From Siphonodentalium dalli (lineage: Eukaryota > Mollusca > Scaphopoda > Gadilida > Siphonodentaliidae), in NCBI GenBank assembly GCA_032622095.1, contig CP136067.1, forward strand, positions 195,824,052-195,888,051: DNA of 64,000 nucleotides, written 5' to 3'. Below, in pieces: positions 22,936 to 34,759 of this stretch. The first letter of the stretch is position 1, and each line of letters begins with the position of its first letter. The position numbers and the translations under genes are program-made. The notes under the pieces are model-generated. The model worked only from the letters and a program-made list of their open reading frames with translations, did no database searches and was not told where the DNA came from.

Positions 22936-24339
22936 GCAAATTGCGTTTAATTGAATTTCATTCTATATTTCCAGTTTGTGAGTTTTTATTATCGGTGGAG
23001 GGGTGAAAAGTGTTGCCAAAGTGACTTCACAAGCCAGGAATTTTCACTTCTCTTGTTATTATTGTGTAAACTTTCGACTTCGTGTCACGCAGACGCGCAT
23101 GGTGTTCCATTTAAGTTATCAACCTGTCTCTAAAGTACTCAATCACCTTTGGTATAGCGACGACGATGAATGTGTCGCCTTCAAATATGAGGAATACATC
23201 TGTCCAAAATGTGGTCATTATCATTTGAAAATAAGACAATATGAAATTAACAACTTATCACGGCGAGGAAATTTCGTAAAAAATCTAATTTTGCTTATAG
23301 GAATCACTGAACTAAATGGTTTCCCATAGGCGACAGTGTTAACGTTTCGGCCAAATTCACTAAATTGAAGCCTGGAGGCCATACCAGTGATGTTTACCCA
23401 GCTAGATTGACACCACTTGATCACGAAAATGCAAGACAAATAGATAATGTGTTTACTTTTTAATATAAATCCCCAAGTGTACGACAAGGCTACCCCACAG
23501 CCAAATTTGATCTGGAAAAACCCAGAACTACAGCAGCTATAGTTAAATAGCCATTCATTCACCAGTTTAAATTAGTTAGATATGATGTAGAAATCAAATG
23601 AACGCGATGTCATCCGTTAATAACGTGCTGCATGTATCAGGTAAAGGTCATTCTTCAGTTACCTTCACATTTAGCATTTCACGTTGTACTCGCTCCCAGA
23701 CTCTAGAACACATTTAGCTCCCTGATTCCTATATATATAGCTCTGGTATTATTACTCAACTGCAATTATCTCAGGATAAGTCTAGGACCAAGAGTTCTGT
23801 TGAGTCATTTTCGTTATAGTGGTCTTGAAAATGACTTCGACTCTAAGAAACTAATAACAGTGGGTGGTACCAACACAGCGAATAGATGGGCAGTGCTTAT
23901 TGGTGCTATCCAACTATAGCACCGGTTACTTACTATTATCTAATTAGCACACAAACGGGCCCGTTATCATCTATTTTAGTATAAATATTATTTCAAAAGA
24001 TTTTCCAATGATTTCAGCTTTTCCAATGTTTACTGTCGTGTTTTTATTACACTTCGGTATTTTATTGGACAAAATTGACATTTGATCGTAATTACACTGT
24101 AACAGTACTGTTTATACATAACAATGGTTTCTATATGATAATTCTCGTTGTTGGGGTAATGCTAATAATGGAAATTAGAATAAAGTCGATCTATTTTTGA
24201 ATGCACCGGCTGATGATAATTATTCTTACAGCATTTTATACAATTTATCTGATTTCACATACACACCACATTTCAAAGACATTGTGCACTTTCAACTCGT
24301 CCACGACTAGAGCTTCCTGAAAAATTGCGAAAACCTTGT
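22936..24339. other. Gene-free stretch; one unassigned 108-codon frame
   Basis: The only frame worth noting is plus 23003-23329, which contains EEYICPKCGHYHLKIRQYE. A Cys-X2-Cys-X-His cluster could be chance or part of a zinc-binding exon, but I see no homolog or splice context and do not call a gene. The rest is AT-rich with no repeats seen. Confidence 0.35.
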
Positions 24340-24545
24340 GCCAATGCATTCTTTTAAATGCGAGTCTCACATAGGGAGCCTCGGATATACACGAGATTAC
24401 ATTGGCCTAACAATATGTACCTTGCCCTTGTAAGCCAGTACATTCTCTTATAATTATAAATGCGAGACGCCGTTCTCTTATAATTATATATGCGAGGTGC
24501 TCTATGGTAGACTCGCATATATAAGGGAATGCACTGGCACATGGT
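24340..24545. mobile_element. Rearranged copy of the hairpin-ended short element
   Basis: Contains GTGCCAATGCATTCTTTTAA, GCGAGTC...GACTCGCATATATAA and GGGAATGCACTGGCAC. These are the terminal hairpin arms of the family at 47491-47906, but duplicated and interrupted: TCTTATAATTATAAATGCGAG occurs twice in tandem. Internal non-hairpin sequence is missing. Confidence 0.65.
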
Positions 24546-24811
24546 ATTTAATGTTGCACCAGCGCAGCTTCCGCCACGTAAGGGTTAATTGCTAAATAAC
24601 GATGACATACTTGTTTTAGCAGTTGCTGCCGCATCCCTAATGCCCATCGCTGTGGTGTCTGTGCTGGCACACGATGCGGTAAATGCAGCTGCATAACAAT
24701 TGGAATATGCCGTCAGTGCGCTAGAAAATAAAAGAAGTTAATGTTGTAAACAGTTACTGTAGTTATGACCTCTCCCCATACTGCAAAATCGAAACAGAAT
24801 ACAAGAAATAT

Positions 24812-25188
24812 CTAACCAAGGCACGTTACAAGTGGTTCATCTAACCAAGACACGTTACAAGTGGTTCAAATCTAACCACGGCACGTTACAGGTTGTTCAT
24901 ATCTAACCAAGACACGTCACAAGTGGTTCATCTAACCAAGGCACGTTACAAGTGGTTCATATATAACCAAGACACGTTACAAGTGGTTCATATCTAACCA
25001 AGACACGTTACACGTGGTTCATATCTAACAAAGACACGTTACATGTGGTTCATCTAACCAAGGCACGTTACAAGTGGTTCATATCTAACCAAGACACGTT
25101 ACAAGTGGTTTACATCTAACCAAGACACGTTATACGTGGTTCATATATAACAAAGACACGTTACATGTGGTTCATCTAACCAAGGCAT
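24812..25188. repeat. About 28-32-bp minisatellite (CTAACCAAGACACGTTACAAG), about 12 copies
   Basis: Units read CTAACCAAGACACGTTACA then AGTGGTTCAT, alternating between a form with an extra AT before CTAACC and a form without. GGCACG and GACACG variants also alternate. The period therefore alternates, giving a higher-order pattern. Confidence 0.92.
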
Positions 25189-26775
25189 CAATTTTAATGT
25201 TAATGATGAGGAAAATTTAATATAAGCATAACATGAATTATTTAGTAATTCATAGGTGCTTATAGCTAGATTCAGTGGATGTCTTGGTAAATGTTAATAA
25301 CATCTAATTTTAATACTTAATACTCGTTACAATTATATACACAGTCGTTTATGTTGAACATAATACACATAAGTGGATTCCGATTTAAATGAATAGAATA
25401 CAATAATATAATGCTGAAGATGTCTGTATTGAACAATCATTGAAATTATTTCAACAAAAAAGAAAAAAAAATACAACCATAGTGGGCTATGTCCCATCCG
25501 ACATAGTGGCGAGGCTATATAAACATAAACCAATGTGGTATTTGTGCGACTAAACACGAGACTGTCACAAATATGATGGTCAACAACTTGAGATCTATTA
25601 TAATGAACATATAATATAAATAATATGTTTCATATATTGTTGCTTGTGCACCCAACTTTGTATAATTATAATAAACTGGTAGTTTTTAACAATTTGATTT
25701 ATTATTGTCCTGGGGTGGGAGGGGAGCATTCCATCTCAGTGGATGATTCACGTTAGCTAGATTTCCCTTTATCCCCACACGCGTGACCATTTGCATGCAC
25801 ACACATTTGTTAACTCTTGGATTGATGGTTATGTAAACAGTTAAGTTACTTGCATCGTTCCTGTTTTCTGTTGACTTACTGATATGTTATCAGTGGTTTC
25901 AAGTATTAACATCTTGTTTTATAATGCTGAGCCATACTGACTTCCAAGTGACTTGTGTTGATACATTCAATGTTTTTGATATATTTTAAGTTGTTTGAGG
26001 ATTGTGTTTTTCTCATTTTACACCTTCTTGCCAGTTGCCGAAATTAATACCATGACAACCGTTTAGGAAGCCATATAATCAAGCGATAGCAACTGGTGAC
26101 ACTCTCCGGTGTCATTTCGATCTTTCCAAAATGTGGGAGCCTTTTAAACTGTTCAAAATTGTCTATTTTGTCTATTTAACTTTACTTTGGTATGTATGTT
26201 CCAAATCTCTTTTCCAAATTTCTGTAAACCGCTCCTGGATCATGCCTCACAATTTGTTTTACCACGATGGACGAGTAAACCCGTACCTGTACAAATTGGG
26301 CAACAGAACCAAAAAACATCCCCTTATCTGTAATATGTCTTACAGCTTCGTTTCTCTTCCATCTTGTTATGCATACAACTATTTTATACACATATCACGT
26401 GAACAATTACATATATGACGACAGAATGATCAGCCATTTTACTATCCTTTGTTGACTTGTAGATAGCCGAAGGGTCAATCTCGGTTACCAGTCGACCCTG
26501 CTATCCGGGGGGCCTGTGTGGTGCTACGCACCCAGTTTGAAGTTATTAGGTCTGATATCCACTTTGCGATGCTTGCTGGCATAAACCATAAAACAATGAG
26601 GCCAGTTTGAGGATTGTCTTTTCTCATTTTACATAATTATATATATTTTCTATACAGTAATATCCCAATATTTGAGTCTATACTATCACATATTGTTTTG
26701 ATAACAGCCAACAGATTTATAGCTTAGCCTTTGATCATCGCCATATTATTTGCACGATTGCGATCACCTGTAGAT
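25189..26775. other. Gene-free AT-rich stretch
   Basis: No protein similarity and no tandem structure recognised. Frames on both strands at 26131-26418 overlap as mirror artefacts. Confidence 0.45.
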
Positions 26776-27670
26776 TGGAGCTAATAAATTTGAACAATTG
26801 TCGAGAAAAAACATGGCCGCTGGCCGTCATTTTTGATTTTACTCTTTGCGTGACTAAATCCTTTGGCACACCATACAGACCACATCCCGTATCTGATGAT
26901 CACCAAACATCAAATGGATCTTCGGGTGATATATAGATGGGAGCTTCCTATTTTGACAAACATTTGTTGAAAAATATGACCGCCAACGTTCATCTTGGAA
27001 TTTACTCTTTGTATGACTAAATCGTTCGGCGCACCCTACAGACCATTCCTCATCCGGTCATCACCATACTTCATTTTAATCTTCGGGGCGACATCCAGAT
27101 GGGAACCTCCTTTTTTGAACGAAATTTGTTAAAAAACATAGCCGCCAGCAGCCATCTTGGATTTCAAACTTGAAACCATCGGTAAATATCCAGCTCGCAT
27201 TTGTTGGAGTATTGTTCTGAAAATGTACAGGCATGTTTACAGTCACTTCTAGATGTGATTTCAAATTTGAATCCATCGGCACACCCCGCAGCCCGCATTT
27301 AATGGAGAATTTATTTTAATATGTACAAGCATGTTTAAAATCAACTCTAGATGGGAGCTATTAAATTTGAAAAATGTTCGATGATAAACATGGCCGCCAG
27401 CAGCCATCTTGGATTTTACTCCATGCTTGACTAAATCATTTGGCACAGCATACAGACCACACCCGTCATCCGATCAGTACCAATCTTCATACGGATCTTC
27501 GGGGGGTGACATCCAGATGGGAGCCTCCTATCTTGAGGAAAATGTGTTGAAAAACATGGCCACCAGCGGCCATCGTGGAATTTACTCTTTGTATGCTAAA
27601 TCATTCGGCACACCTTACGGGCCACACCTCTCATCCGATCGTCACCAAACTTCATATGAATCTTTGGTCG
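26776..27670. repeat. Tandem family of about 165-175-bp units, left part
   Basis: Units carry AACATGGCCGCCAGCAGCC, ATCTTGGA.TTTACTC, TTTGTATGACTAAATC, CATCCGATCATCACCAAACT and GACATCCAGATGGGAGCCTC. They start at about 26810, 26970, 27132, 27388 and 27555. A related variant carries ATTTGAATCCATCGGCACAC instead. The last unit is cut at CTTTGGT by the hAT-like element and resumes at 38720. Diverged copies imply an old family that predates the insertions. Confidence 0.85.
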
Positions 27671-27719
27671 TAGGGCCCTGCGAACCGTTCGAGGTTCGGT
27701 TCGGTTCGAAACCGCCGTG

Positions 27720-29843
27720 ATGATTCGGTCTGGTTCGAAACCTTTCACGGGATTCGATTTTTATCGAACCTTTTCATTTTACCGGCAGAATGATTAAATC
27801 AAACAGTTCTGGGCGATCGAGAATCACTGAATGCAAACGCTCAATCCTCGGTGCACACACATCATATATAATACGTCGGCATATACACAATACCTCGAAA
27901 TTAGCCCCATGGTATTGTTGGGTTAATCACTTTTTGTCACAGCATTTTATTGCCATCGCATTACGAGTGTAACGAGACCGTGTGAGAATGATTTATTAAA
28001 TAATTTAGTGATATCGCGCAGATAACATTCATCTGAATCATGTGTCAGAAAAGTACTTTGAATTGCTTCTTGGTTATACTATCACTAGTCTATCAATGAC
28101 TATCAGTTAATTGTTTACCCAAAATTCTGCTAAATCTACGTGTATGCTTATGATACAATGATTTTATGTTTACCACTTGACATTGAACATAATTAATTTG
28201 ATCATAATGCGGTGGGTCACTGGGTTATATTACGTTGAATTTTGAAGAGATCTTTTGATATTCAATTTATTTTGTTCCCGCTAAATGGGAAAGTGGTGAC
28301 GCAAGCTTTCTGGTTTTCTGGTAATTTCAACCTCAATCTGTCACCAAACTATGTTTTATTTCATGTATAAATTACTAATAGACATGTGATTATAAAATCA
28401 TTATATACCGGTACTTAATAACTTACTACGACGACAGCATGTTATAAACACGGACAAACTTCCGATGAAGTCGAAATACAGAACGAAGTAGCTTTTTTGA
28501 GTTCGGTGAATAGGCTGAATCAGGTTTACAATTATACAAGCATTTTTGGGCAGAGCTTCATCATTGACGATTGGATTCAACCAATCACATTGGTCAGGAG
28601 TCAGGACGGCCAAAGAGAGGGTGTAGTCTTTGCTCTTTGGCATAAACGATTGGCATGATGTTACTCAATGCACTTTGTCACGTGACTGCGTGACACTTAA
28701 ATTTCTACAGTGAGTGAGAAAGACGTCAGCACGCTTTGATCTTTATCGCGTGTTGTCGCCGAGTTAGAATGTCGGTCGAATGCTTTGATGTCTTGCTACA
28801 ATTTGTTTACATTGTACATATGTACTACTGGAAGCTTGACCGATGATTCAATCAGACATCTGTCTCACTTACTGTTAGAATAAGTCATAAGTTATGATTT
28901 TTCATGAGTGAAGCTCAGTGAGCGGACGCGGTTATATACGGAGAATGATAATCGGATATTTGTTTTAATCGGGGTTATGTAATATAATGTATGGACATAA
29001 ACGGAACATAAAATCAACGTTTTATCGGATTGTCATTCATATCCAAATTGACTCCAATATAAAATAATTCTTTAACATGTAATTATCTTATATCGTATAC
29101 GATAAATTTGTATATAACACGTTGATTGTACTTTTATAATGATCCACATACGTTCTAACTGGCTACTAGTATTATGAGTACGTCGCTTGGACTCTCTTCA
29201 ATGACACGGTCGGTAATTGACCCTACCGCAATTAGCTGTGTGAGCCAATGAGATAATTGCATTATACAGCCTGGAGCAATGGTCGCTTCTGCGAACAGGC
29301 GGTTAGACTAAAAGACTCACTTTACCGGCTTACTCTATGTCGCTGTGATTTTGTTTTGTATAAACGAGTATTGGTTTCATGTAAGTTGACAACATATAAT
29401 AATATAACAGTAACAGAATCCGAAAGCTTCGCCCTATGGGCTTTTTGGATTAGTAAATTATGAAATGTCACGCTGGGCCAGAGAGGTGACAAATGGAAAT
29501 ATGATGAGGGGATTAGGAAGGGCTAGATAAGCTTATTAGTTAAAACTATCAAATCAAACTATGTACACATTTGGGATAATGGACCACATAGTGTTATCAT
29601 CTCCAAGGGATGATTTGTTGGGGAAAGAGGGACACTAAAATGGCCAAAGTATATGACAGCACCTGTTAAATTCACCTGTTGCCGATTAATACAGGCTGAT
29701 TAGGGCGCCTCTTCCTGGTAGCTTTCGGATTTGTGATGGTTAGATTTGGTACATTATAAGGCATTTATTGGTATATTTTGTGAATAAATGGTATTCATGG
29801 CATTTATACGTGGACTTACATACACAAACATTATGACAGACCA
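27720..29843. other. Left interior of the hAT-like element, no gene recognised
   Basis: About 2.1 kb between the left terminus and the LINE. The minus-strand frame 28643-28401 begins MPKSKDYTLSLAVLTPDQ and looks protein-like for about 37 residues, but I cannot assign it. It could be an exon of the same minus-strand gene as the fragment at 38243-38536. Confidence 0.4.
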
Positions 29844-30080
29844 GGGACTTCCGGTAAAATGACGCGCTAGTGAAGTTGTAAGATTCTGACCTCCTAATAT
29901 TTTCTTGTTTTCACTGGGGCATTTGGGTGTCGCGGTCTATACACTGATTGAAACAGATGCGTAACTGTTGCTGAAGACACACGGACATTTCGTTTTTGAT
30001 GGACGAGAGGTAAAAAGTCACAATAGAGATAAACTTTACCGAAAATTTCTCCATACCTCGAAAAACGGAAACGGAGAATC

Positions 30081-30927
30081 ATGGCGAGTGGTTCAGAAAC
30101 TCGGTAAAAATCAACGGACAAGCTCGAAAAGGACTATGAGTGTAATAATTTCGCTGATATATCGAAGTGTTTCGCTAAAATGCATGAAAGTATCGGCAGC
30201 AGGATAACAACTGTGGAAAAGAAGATCGACGACCTAACAAAAAAAGTGAACACTGCTGAAAAAAAATCAAAGAAAGCCTCGGAGGATGTTAACAAATTTG
30301 AGAACCTAGTGATCCCGGACATTCTGGAAAGAATTAAGGAATTGGAAGAGAAACTGGATGAAAGCACAACGTCCCTGATTGGTAGGGTGGAAACGGTAGA
30401 AGAAATTACTGAGGAAATAAAGTTTGGTGGTGACTTAGCACAAGAAAATTATTCAAGGTTAGAAGAAGAACATGCAGAACTTTATCAAGCTCATACAAAG
30501 TTAGATATGTGGGGTAGAAAATGGAACCTCATTATTAAAGGCTTAAATGTTTCCAAAAATGAGACAGCTAAGGAGACGGAAAAGAAAGTAAGACAGTCGT
30601 TTGTTGACAAGTTAGTCATCGACAAAGAAGACGCCCAAGAAATGATCTTTTCTGCTTGTCACAGGCTGCCAGGTGGAAGGGAAGGAAAGCCCGACATTAT
30701 TGTGAGATTACAATCACTAAATGATAGAGACTTGATTATGTTTAGTGCAAAAAAAACTGAATGCTGGGTCAGGGTACGGCGTATCGATAGACTTACCACC
30801 AGTTCTCTCTAAACTGAGAGCTAAGCTACTAAAAGAAAGGGCAAAAAATCTCACTCGTTTAGAGAAGAAAAAGACAAAATTAGTGTACATGAAGAAAGAG
30901 CCGTACATGAAATTGGAAAAGAAGTAG
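30081..30927 (+). pseudogene. LINE ORF1 (coiled coil, RNA-binding domain), one stop and one frameshift
   Basis: The frame from ATG 30081 (MASGSETR) meets TAA at 30105-30107, then continues in the same frame through the internal ATG at 30180. After that come heptad-rich Lys/Glu sequence (roughly residues 1-100 from 30180: KKIDDLTKKVNTAEKK, LERIKELEEKLDES), the RRM-like start WGRKWNLIIKGLNVSKNE, and the C-terminal block SACHRLPGGREGKPDIIVRL. At the A run 30750-30757 one extra base shifts the frame. The true continuation is LNAGSGYGVSIDLPPVLSKL, then a basic tail ending at 30927. Coiled coil, RRM and C-terminal domain in this order are the architecture of L1-type ORF1 proteins, which bind LINE RNA and trimerise. 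Choosing ATG 30081 rather than 30180 rests on the unbroken frame around the stop and is inference. Confidence 0.75.
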
Positions 30928-33683
30928 TAAAATGACAATACATAATGTTTGTATCATGAATAAACATGAACAATAATAATGTATAAATAGTCATAAATAT
31001 TTATAAAAAGTTATGAATATAGAATCTGCACATCACACAAAATCTTATAATTGTCTGGATTAGAGTAAAGAGGGAGAGTTTTGAATGTTCTTTCTTTTCT
31101 TTTTCTTTTTTTTATATATATATTTTACTATTTATAAAAATTATTTGAAACTTTGAAAAAAGAAGGAAAAAAATGGAAAATGAAGAAATGCCAACCGAAT
31201 TCTACTTTAGTCCTTGGGGGGGGGGGGGGGAGAGAAAGAAGATGTTATAGCGTCGTCCTTGATAGACTGGGTGTATTGTGATGTGCGGGTCTATATTAAA
31301 TGTTTATGTGTAATTAAATATACAAGTATGAATGTAATTAATTTAGGTACTGAATTTGTGTTAGCCCTTTGTTAACACATCTATGACCGAATTCGATACT
31401 AAAATCACCCGGAATGGAAATGGTAAATTTCACATCTACCGGTATATAGGGTGACAGTAGATAATGAATGGGAATCAGGAAACTGGTCACCCATCGGCAC
31501 CCAGCTTAAATTATAGATTGATTTTTGGATTTGCTCTTCACTCTTTAAAGAAATTATTTTTAAATCCAAACATATCATTTTATATAGAACAGCTTCATAC
31601 TTGAAAAACAAGCAAAACTTTGTAAAATACCTAAAAGAATTAAAATCATAAATAGTTCATGTAATCACGTTTTAGTCTTCTGATAATTTCATGTCTCATT
31701 AATTATTAATGGAGTTCAGAATTACAACTACTTATATATGTGTATGGTATGTACATGCATGTACATGTGGTTGTGACATCTATATTTATATGGGTTATAA
31801 TAGCCAAAGTGAAGGTAACACCAGGCATACAGGAGTCCGTTGTTATTGTTATTAAAACAAAAGGGTCTATATGTGAATATGTTTTTGTGTTTCATTTGAG
31901 AATAATCACTTTCATGGATCGTTGGTCTGCATCATTCCTTATTTATAACGATAATGGCTAATCTTAAAGTTGGTTCACTCAATTGTCGCGGATTGTTTTC
32001 TGATCAAGTAAAACGGAGAGATTTGTTTAAACGATGTAGAGACAAAGTTGATATATCAATGCTAACTGATACCCACTTAGCCAAAGAAGTTGAATCAAAG
32101 TGGAAAGGTGAATGGGGATATCAGGCTTATTTTAGTTCACACTCAAGCGCAAGCAGAGGAGTTGCAATTTTATTCCGAAATACAATAGATTTTACTGTAC
32201 ATAACACTTTAACTAACCCAGAGGGGAATTTTTTACTCATGGATATTACAATACAAAATCAAAGAATCAGTGTATGCGCAGTGTATGGACCAAATGATGA
32301 CAGACCAAAGTTCTATGAATCACTCTTTTTGAAAATTGAACAATTGGAAAATGTGACTATTCTTATAGGTGGTGATTGGAATGTTCCTCAGGATTACAAC
32401 TTGGATACATCAAACTATAAGCATAAAAATAACACTAAATCAAATGGGATGATTTTACAATCAATGCAGAGGTTAGACTTACATGACGTATGGAGACTTA
32501 ATAATCCAAACAAAAAAAGGTTTACATGGAAGGGTCCTGGGAATAAAATGGCCAGACTTGACTACTTTATTCTATCTGCAGACCTTCAACCCTTTATCCA
32601 CAACTCTGATATAGAAATCAGATATAAATCCGATCATAATCCTATCAGCCTGAGTCTTCAGTTTGTTAACTATCCAAGAGGGAGAGGTTTTTGGAAATTT
32701 AACGACAGCCTTTTAAAGGACCAAGAATACACAATCATGATAAAAAAAGTGATACAGGAAACAGTCGCGCAATATTCCCAAAATACCAATAGTAATACTC
32801 TTAAAGTTAACGATCAACTTTTTTGGGAAACATTAAAATTTAGCATAAGAGGAGAAACAATAGCATATTCGTCCAAACTGAAAAAGACGAGAGACAACAG
32901 AGAAAAAGAAATTGAAAATAAACTTCGCGAACTTATTTTAAAATTAGATAATGGTGAAAGTACGGTAAAGCCTGAAATGGGCAAACTAGAAATTGAAATT
33001 GAGACAATTAGAAACCAAAAAATAAAAGGCATTATTCTGAGAACCAAAGCTAATTGAAGGGGAAAAAGCTACAAAGTACTTCTGTAATTTAGAAAAACGC
33101 CACTACACAGAAAAAATTATACCAAAACTCATTTTATATGATGGATCCGAAACAAATGAATTTTCAAAAATTATTCGAGAGCAAGAAATCTATTACCAAG
33201 ACCTATATAGATCTAAATTAAATAACGAAGAAGGAAATGAAAATAGTTTCAATTTTTGGGACAGTAACAATCCCTTTCTAAACTTCTTAGACACCCAAGA
33301 GTCCGAATCTCTGGAAGGATCTCTCACTAATTTTGAATGTGGAATGGCACTAAAAGGAATGAAAAATGACCGATCACCAGGGAGTGATGGCTATACAGCA
33401 AGCTTCTATAAATATTTTTGGAAAAACCTTGGTCAGTATTTGATAAACTCACTAAACTATGGATATGACGCTCAAGAATTATCAATCACTCAAAGATGCG
33501 GAATAATTACATGTATTCCAAAATCGAACAAGTGTAAACATTATTTGAAAAACTGGAGACCAATATCCCTCCTAAATGTAGATGTTAAAATTGCTTCTGC
33601 AGTCATAGCAAACAGAATTAAAAAACACCTCCTAAAATTGATCTCTAATTCACAGCTTGGTTTTATGTCAGGACGTTATATCG

Positions 33684-34759
33684 TAGGGTCCTGCGAATTG
33701 GAGATTTTGATCGAATCGAATATCGAATCGAATTCAGGAAATCGAATCGAATATCGAATCGAATATCGATTCGAATCATATCTGTATGTTGTATTCTCAA
33801 TTGGGCATGTTTTGTCAACGATTAGACGATTTGTGAAACGTTCCATGAACTACATGCACGAAGTTCCATCATAACTTATGTGGCGATGAACCGTCATTTG
33901 CAATACTATTAACTTCAATTGATAACTGATTAAAACGTCCATGCGGCCCTCACGACGATTAATATATAACCACTAAACGGATTATTGGAACTAAAATCAC
34001 GCAAAATTTGTACAGATTGCATGTGCATGCAAAATTGAAAATCAACATTCGGAATCACCCGTTGTTATAAACTTGAAGATGCAACAATAGTCGCAGTGTA
34101 GCCTGTTTATGTAGTGCTGGATGCTTCTTGGACATATGATTCCATAGATGGGTCGTTGTCCCAGATGCTTGTGATTTATACACCATGTTGCACTCATCAC
34201 ATGTGTAAGCCTGCAGCTCTATCATGTTTAAAATAAACATGAATAACGGATGACGTTTTGTCAAGACATTAGTGTCAAAAAACGCTCCGAAATTGAAAGT
34301 AAACTTCAAAAGAAAACACTGCCAAAATGCAGTTTTCGATGCCGTGAACACGTGTGGTTTAAATTCTGAGCTATATTACATAACGCGGAATCTGAGATGG
34401 ATTGACCGCGGATAACGCTAGCAGTTGATCAGTCTCATAGCTATTATAATTTACGCGCGTCGTCGGTCCATCGGCGATCTCCGAGCTTTTGGGGACCGTG
34501 TTCAAAGATAGAAATCAGACGTATTTAGTTGTCCTATATTGGTTAATTGCTGTCTATACTTATAATTAATATATATAATCGCGATGTACAATGATAATTA
34601 TAAGGTACATATATACATCATTTTCTGTAATTAAATGGCACAAAACAGCTAAGTACGACGTGTGTACCTGCCCGTAAACAGCCTACTTTTCCATCCGTGT
34701 ATATTCGAAATTTCGAATTGGCAATTTCGAATCGAATATCGAATATTCGCAGGACCCTA
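33684..34759. mobile_element. hAT element, 1,076 bp, inserted in the LINE reverse transcriptase
   Basis: Inverted ends are TAGGGTCCTGCGAA (33684) and TTCGCAGGACCCTA (ending 34759), 14 bp perfect. The flanking 8-bp duplication is exact: TTATATCG at 33676-33683 and 34760-34767. Subterminal sequence consists of repeated ATCGAATCGAATATCG-type motifs at both ends (33715-33775 and 34715-34745). Excising the element plus one duplication copy restores the RT frame exactly. It carries only a BED zinc-finger fragment on the minus strand, so it is non-autonomous. Confidence 0.95.
34112..34219 (-). pseudogene. BED-type zinc finger fragment of a hAT transposase
   Basis: Within a 98-codon minus-strand frame (34351-34055), residues 45-80 read ELQAYTCDECNMVYKSQASG and then TTTHLWNHMSKKHP. 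The Cys-X2-Cys spacing followed by His-X4-His and the T.LWNHM..KH pattern match BED fingers, the DNA-binding domain at the N-terminus of hAT transposases. No catalytic domain follows; the frame ends after about 20 more residues. This is the remnant of the coding part of an internally deleted element. Confidence 0.7.

Noticed and set aside
23003-23329. Possible zinc-binding exon (CPKCGHYH)
   Set aside because: Single short cluster with no homolog recognised and no splice structure.
28401-28643. Possible exon MPKSKDYTLSLAVLTPDQ on the minus strand
   Set aside because: Looks protein-like for about 37 residues but cannot be assigned to any family; mentioned only as part of the hAT interior.
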